From NCBI RefSeq assembly GCF_950295315.1, contig NC_080170.1, forward strand, positions 94,472,054 to 94,536,053: a stretch of DNA of 64,000 nucleotides, read 5' to 3'. The stretch's first letter is position 1, and every line of letters begins with the position of its first letter. The position numbers and the translations under genes were made by a program. This DNA is from Erinaceus europaeus (Eukaryota; Chordata; Mammalia; Eulipotyphla; Erinaceidae). Shown here in pieces: positions 55,801 through 61,800 of the stretch. A model generated the notes under the pieces. That model was not told where the DNA came from, ran no database searches, and saw only the letters and a program-made list of their open reading frames with translations.

Positions 55801-58800
55801 GCTTCACGGCCTGTGACGTGACTCCTCTGTAGGTGGGGAGCCGACTCAAACCAGGATTCTTCTGCTGGTCCTTGCGTTTTACACCACGTGCTCTTAACCT
55901 GCTGTGCTACTGCCTCACTCCCTGTTTGCACTATTTAAATAACTAATTATTGGAGCCTAACATAGTAGATGCTATAAAATAATGACAAGGCTTGAGAGCA
56001 TAGTTTATTTTTTTAAATTTCTTTATTGAGGGATTAATGTTTTATATTCAACAGTAAATACAATAGTTTGTACATGCATAACATTTCCCAGTTTTCCATA
56101 TAAGAACAGAACTAGGTCCTCTGTCATCCTTTTTGGACCTGTATTCTCCCACCCATCAACCCCAGTGTCTTTTACTTTGGTGCAATATGCCAATTCCAGT
56201 TCAGATTCTACTTGTGTTTTCTCTTCTGATCTTGTATTTCAACTTCTGCCTGAGAGTGAGATCATCCATATTCATCCTTCTGTTTCTGACTTATTTCACT
56301 TAACATGATTTCTTCAAGCTCCATCCAAGATGGGCTGAAAACGGTGAAGTCACCAACAATAGCTGGGTAGTATTCCATTGTGTATATATACCACCACTTG
56401 CTCAGCCACTCATCTGTTGTTGGACACTTAGGTTGCTTCCAGGTTTTGGCGATTACAAATTGTACTGCTGTGAACATAGGTATACACAAATCTTTTTGGA
56501 TGGGTATGTTGGGATCCTTAGGATATATCCCCAGGAGAGGAATTGTAGGATCATAAGGTAGGTCCATTTCTAGCCTTCTGAGAGTTCTCCAGACTGTTCT
56601 CCACAGAGGTTGGACCAATTGACATTCCCACCAGCAGTGCAGGAGGGTTCCTTTGACCCCACACCCTCTCCAGCATTTGCTGCTGTTACCTTTTCTGATG
56701 TATGACATCCTCACAGGAGTGAAGAGGTATCTCATTGTTGTCCTTTTTTGCCTTTCTCTGACAATCAAAGACTTGGAGCATATTTTCATGTGTTTCTCAG
56801 CTTTTTGTATCTCTCCTGTGGTGAATATTCGGTCCATGTCCTCTCCTCATTTTTCGATGGGGTTATTTGTTTTCTTGTTGTTGAGTTTGGCAAGCTCTTT
56901 ATATATTTTGGTTTTTAAACACTTGTCTGATGTATGGCATGTAAAGATCTTCTCCCATTCTGTGAGGGGTCTCTTGGTTTGGGTAGTGGTTTCTTTCACT
57001 GTGCAGAAGTTTTTTTTTTTTTTTTCTTCTGAGTCCCATGGAGACAGAACAGCTGTGAAAGCTCTTCATCAGAGGCTTGAGCTTTTATTTTTTATTTTTT
57101 TAATATTTATTCATTTTTCTTTTTTTTTGCCCTTGTTGTTTTATTGTTGTTCTTGTGAAGAAGCTTTTTAATTCGATGTAATCCCATAGGTTTATACTTG
57201 CCTTAGTCTTCTTTGTAATTGAACTCGCTTCATTGAAGATGTCTTTAAAATTTATGCAGAAAAGAGTTCTGCCAATATTTTCCTCTAAGTATCTGATATT
57301 TTCAGGTCAAACATCCAGATCCTTGATCCACTTGGAATTTACTTTTGTATTTGGTGAAATATAGTGGTTCAGTTTCATTCTTCTGCAAGTTTCAACCCAT
57401 TTTTTCTAACTCTATTTGTTGAAGAGACTCTGCTTTCCCCATTTAATAGTCTGGGCCCCTTTGTCAAAGATTAGATGTCCATAGGTGTGGTGGCTCACTT
57501 CTGGGCTCTCAATTTTATTCCACTGGTCAGTGTGTCTATTCATGTTCCAGTACCAAGCAGTTTTTATGATAATGGCCCTATAATACAATCTGAGATCTGG
57601 GAGTGTGATGCCTCCAGTTCTGTTCTTTCTTCTCAAGATTGTTTTGGCAATTCTAGATCTTTTCTGGTTCCAGATAAACATTTTGTATCATTTGTTCTAT
57701 TCTCCTAAAATATGTGCTTGGGATCTTGATGGAGGGATAGCATTACATTTGTATATGGCTCTGGGTAGTATATTCATTTTGATGATGTTAATTCTTCCAA
57801 CCCATGAACATGGAATATCTTTCCACTTCATTTTTTTTTCAATTTCCTTGAGTAGTGACTCATAATTTTCAGTATACAAGTATTTCACTTCTTTTGTTAG
57901 GTTTATTCCTAGATATTTTCTTGTTTTTGTTGCTTATAGTAAAAGGAATTGATTCCTTGATTTCATCTTCTTCTAACTTAGTGTTTGCATAGAGGAGTGC
58001 CACTGACTTTTGAATGTTAATTTTGTAGCCTGACACCTTACTGTATTGCCTGATGATTTCCAAAAGCTTCTTGCTGGATTCCTTAGGTTTTTCTATGTAT
58101 ACTATCATATTATCTGCAAATAGGGAGAGTTTAGCTTCTTCTCTTCCAATCTATATCCCTTTAATTCCTTGCCTGATTGCTATAGCAAGAACTTCCAACA
58201 CTATGTTGAATAGTAATGGTGATAGTGGGCAGCCCTGTCTAGTACTTGATCTGAGGGGAAATGCTTCCAGTTTTTCACCATTGAGTATGATGTTGGCTAT
58301 AGGTTTGCTATATATAGACTCCACTATCTTCAGGAATTTTGCATCTATTCCCATTTTTTTTGTTGTGTTTTGATCATCAAGGGATGTTGTATTTTGTCAA
58401 AGGCTTTCTATGCATCTATTGATATGACCATGTGGTTTTTGGTCTTGCTTTTGTTGATGTAGTGGATCACGTTGATTGATTTACATATATTAAAACAACC
58501 TTGCATCCCTGGGATAAATCCCACTTGATCATGATGAACAATCTTTTTAATATACTGCTGTATCTGGTTGGCTAGAATTTTGTGTAATAATTTAGCATCT
58601 CTGTTCATCAGAGATATTGTTCTGTAGAGATATTGTTCTTTTTTTGGTTGTGTCCCTGTCTGCTTTTGGTATCAGGGTGATGTTGGCTTCATAGAAGCTG
58701 GCAGGGAGTATTCCAGTGTTTTCAATCTTCTGGAAGACTTTTAAAAGTAGACGTATTCTTTGAAGGTTTTGTAAAATGCATTTGTAAAACCATCTGGTCC

Positions 58801-61800
58801 AGGACTTTTATTCTTGGGAAGGTTTTTGACAACTGTTTTAATTTCATTAGCTGTGATGGGCCTGTTCATGTTATCTAGTTCCTCTTTATTTAATATTGGA
58901 AGTTCTTAGGTATCTAGGAAATCGTCCATTTCTTCCAGGTTCTCTAGCTTGGTGGCATATAGTTTATTCATAGAAGCCTCGCATGATATGTTGAATTTCT
59001 GCGGTGTCTGTTGTGATATCTCCTCTTTAATTTACTGTCCGATTTATTTGGATCTTCTCCCTTTTTTGTTTTGTGAGGCTGGCTAAAGGTTTGTTAATTT
59101 TTTTCACTCTTTCAAAGAACCAACATTTACTTTCGTTGATCTTTTGTATGATTTTCTTATTTTCATTGTTATTTATTTCTGCCCTAACATTAGTGATTTC
59201 TGTCCTTCTGGTTGCTTTAGGGTTCCTTTGTTATTCTTCTAGGTCTTTACGATGTGCAATCAGGATGTTTATTTGTGCTTTTTCTTATTTCTTAATGTGT
59301 GCATGTATGGCTATGAACTTCCCTCTCAGTACTGCCTTAGCTGTATCCCAAATATTTTGATAGCTTGTGTCTTCATTTTCATTGAACTCTCAAAACATTT
59401 AGTTTCTTCCTTTATTTCCTCTTTGACTCAGTATTTGTTAAGTAGTGTACTGTTGATCTTCTACATTTTGAGGCTCTTACTAATATTTTGTTGATCGTTA
59501 AGTGTTAGTTTAATTCCACTGTGGTCTGAGAAGATGCTTGGGATGATTTCTATGCTCTTGAATTTGCTGATGCTGTCTTTGTGGCCTAATATATGGTCTG
59601 TTCTTGAGAATGTCCCTTGTGGACTTGAGTAAAATGTGTATTCCAGTTTCTTGGATGAATGACCTGTGAAAATGTCCAATAGTTCTAGTTTATCTCTTCA
59701 TTTAGCTCCCTTATGCCTTAATTGATTTTTTTGCCTTGATGGTCTGTCAAGTTTAGAGAGTGGGGTGTTGAAGTCCCCTACTATGACTGTGTTACTGTTA
59801 ATATATTGCTGTAGCTCTTTCAGTAGACATTTGATGTATTTAGATGGCTTCTCATTGGGTGCATAGATGTTAATAATTGTTAAGTCCTCTTGATTGACTG
59901 ATCCTCTGAGCATTAAGTAGTGTCCATTCCTATCTTTTTTAATTTCATGTATTTTAATGTCTATCGTGGCAGATATGAGAATAGCTGTTCCTGCCCCTTT
60001 TTGTGGGCCATTGGCCTGTATGATAGTTTTCCATCCTTTCATTTTGAGTCTGTGTTTGTCTTGTTGAGTTAGGTGGGTTTCCTGTTGACAGCATATTGTT
60101 GGGTTGTATTTTCTGGTCTATTTTCCTACTCTGTACCTTTTAATAGGTCAGGCCATTGACAGTTATTGATATCAAAGATTGAAAATATTTTAACACCATT
60201 CTTGTAGAGTTTTAGAGTGTTCTGATATATGGAATATTTATGCTGGTCTGACGGTTTGTAGGAGACCTTTCAGACTTTCTTTCAGGGCAGGCTTGGTGAT
60301 AGTTGATTCTTTCAACTGTTGCTTGTCTGAGAAGGTTTTTATGCCTCCATCTAATCTGAATGACAGTCTAGTAGGATGCAATGGTCTTAGTTGAAAGCCT
60401 TTTTCATTGAGCACTCGATAGTTATCTTGCCATTCTCTTCTGGCATGTAGTATTTGTGTGGAGAAGTCTGCTGCTAATCTCATGGATTTTCTTCTGTAGG
60501 TGTCTCTCTGTTTTTCTCTTGTAGCCTTCAGGATCCTTTCTTTATCCTTATTCCTTTCCATTTTAAATATGATGTGTCTTAGTGTCTTTAAGTCTGGGTT
60601 AATTCTGTTTGGGACCCTCTGGACATCTTTAACCTTTATGCCTTTGATATTGTTTAGACTAGATAAGTTTTCAGCTATTATGTCCTGAATAATGCTTTCT
60701 TCTCCTCCCTCTCTTTCTTCCTCTGGTAAGGCAATAATGTGTATATTGTTTCTTTTGAAGTCATCCCATAGGTCTCTGTTGTTGTTTTCAGTATCTCTTA
60801 ATCTCTTTTGGTTGTCTCTAATCCGTTCTTGATCTTGCTAATTCTGTCTTCAGCCTCATTGATCCTATTCTCTCTCCCCTCTACTGTTTTCTGGAGTTCA
60901 TCTATTTTGTTACCCTATTCTGATATTGTTTTAGCCTGTTCAGCTAGTTGTGTTCTTGGCTCAGCTATTTCAGCTTTCAGATCTCTAATAACCCTGAGAT
61001 AGTGTTTTCTTCTAGAGTCTTATTTGTTGTTTCTGCATTTCTGATGACAATTCTTTCAAATTCCTTGCTCATTCCTGTGATTATTTTCTTACCTAGTGTC
61101 TAGATGTTGACCTCATTATTTTGTGCTTAAATCTTTGAGGGGCTTTTTTGCTGGACTCTTGTCCTGGCTCATTTCTCCAATATTTCTCGTTTTGCTTTTA
61201 CTATTTATATATTATGTTATGAGGTCCCTGTCTCAGTACTTTTCAAATTACTGATCACTATTGCCTGGATTGACATGTGTCTAAGTAAGGTAATTAAAGG
61301 GTTCACAGTGGTGGAAGTTAACAGTTGTTTCAATAGTAATTTAATCCCTCATTTGGAGCACAGTGCCTAAAAGCCTCTTTTGTTTTTTTTCTTCCATGTA
61401 AGCTATAGGAGTCCGAGGTCTTTTAAACTATAAGTAGGCTTCTTAGCTTAATCGCTCACTCCTAACCAAGAGATAAAGCAGGATGGGGCAGAGATAATCC
61501 AATGGTTATGCAAAGAGACTCTCATAGCCCTACCACTAGGCCACATAGGTACAGATCTTCTCCTTGAGTTTCCTGGTTAGTTCTCTGTTGGTGTCTGCAC
61601 AGGGCCTCACTCCTGCTGCTGCAGCTTCTGAAGGCAGTAGCAATGGAGACTCACAGTTGCATTTGGTGAGTCTTAGGGGAGTCCCTCCTCCCCTCAGCTG
61701 TCTTTTTGGTGTAACAGACTGTAGGTGGTATCTCAGCTGGTAAACTGCAGGACTGTTACCAGCCACTTAATCTTTCCCTAGGTTCCTCTCTGTCCATGAG

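Noticed and set aside
56262..56837. A 191-codon open frame that could be mistaken for a host gene
   Set aside because: It is the C-terminal part of L1 ORF2 within a defective L1.
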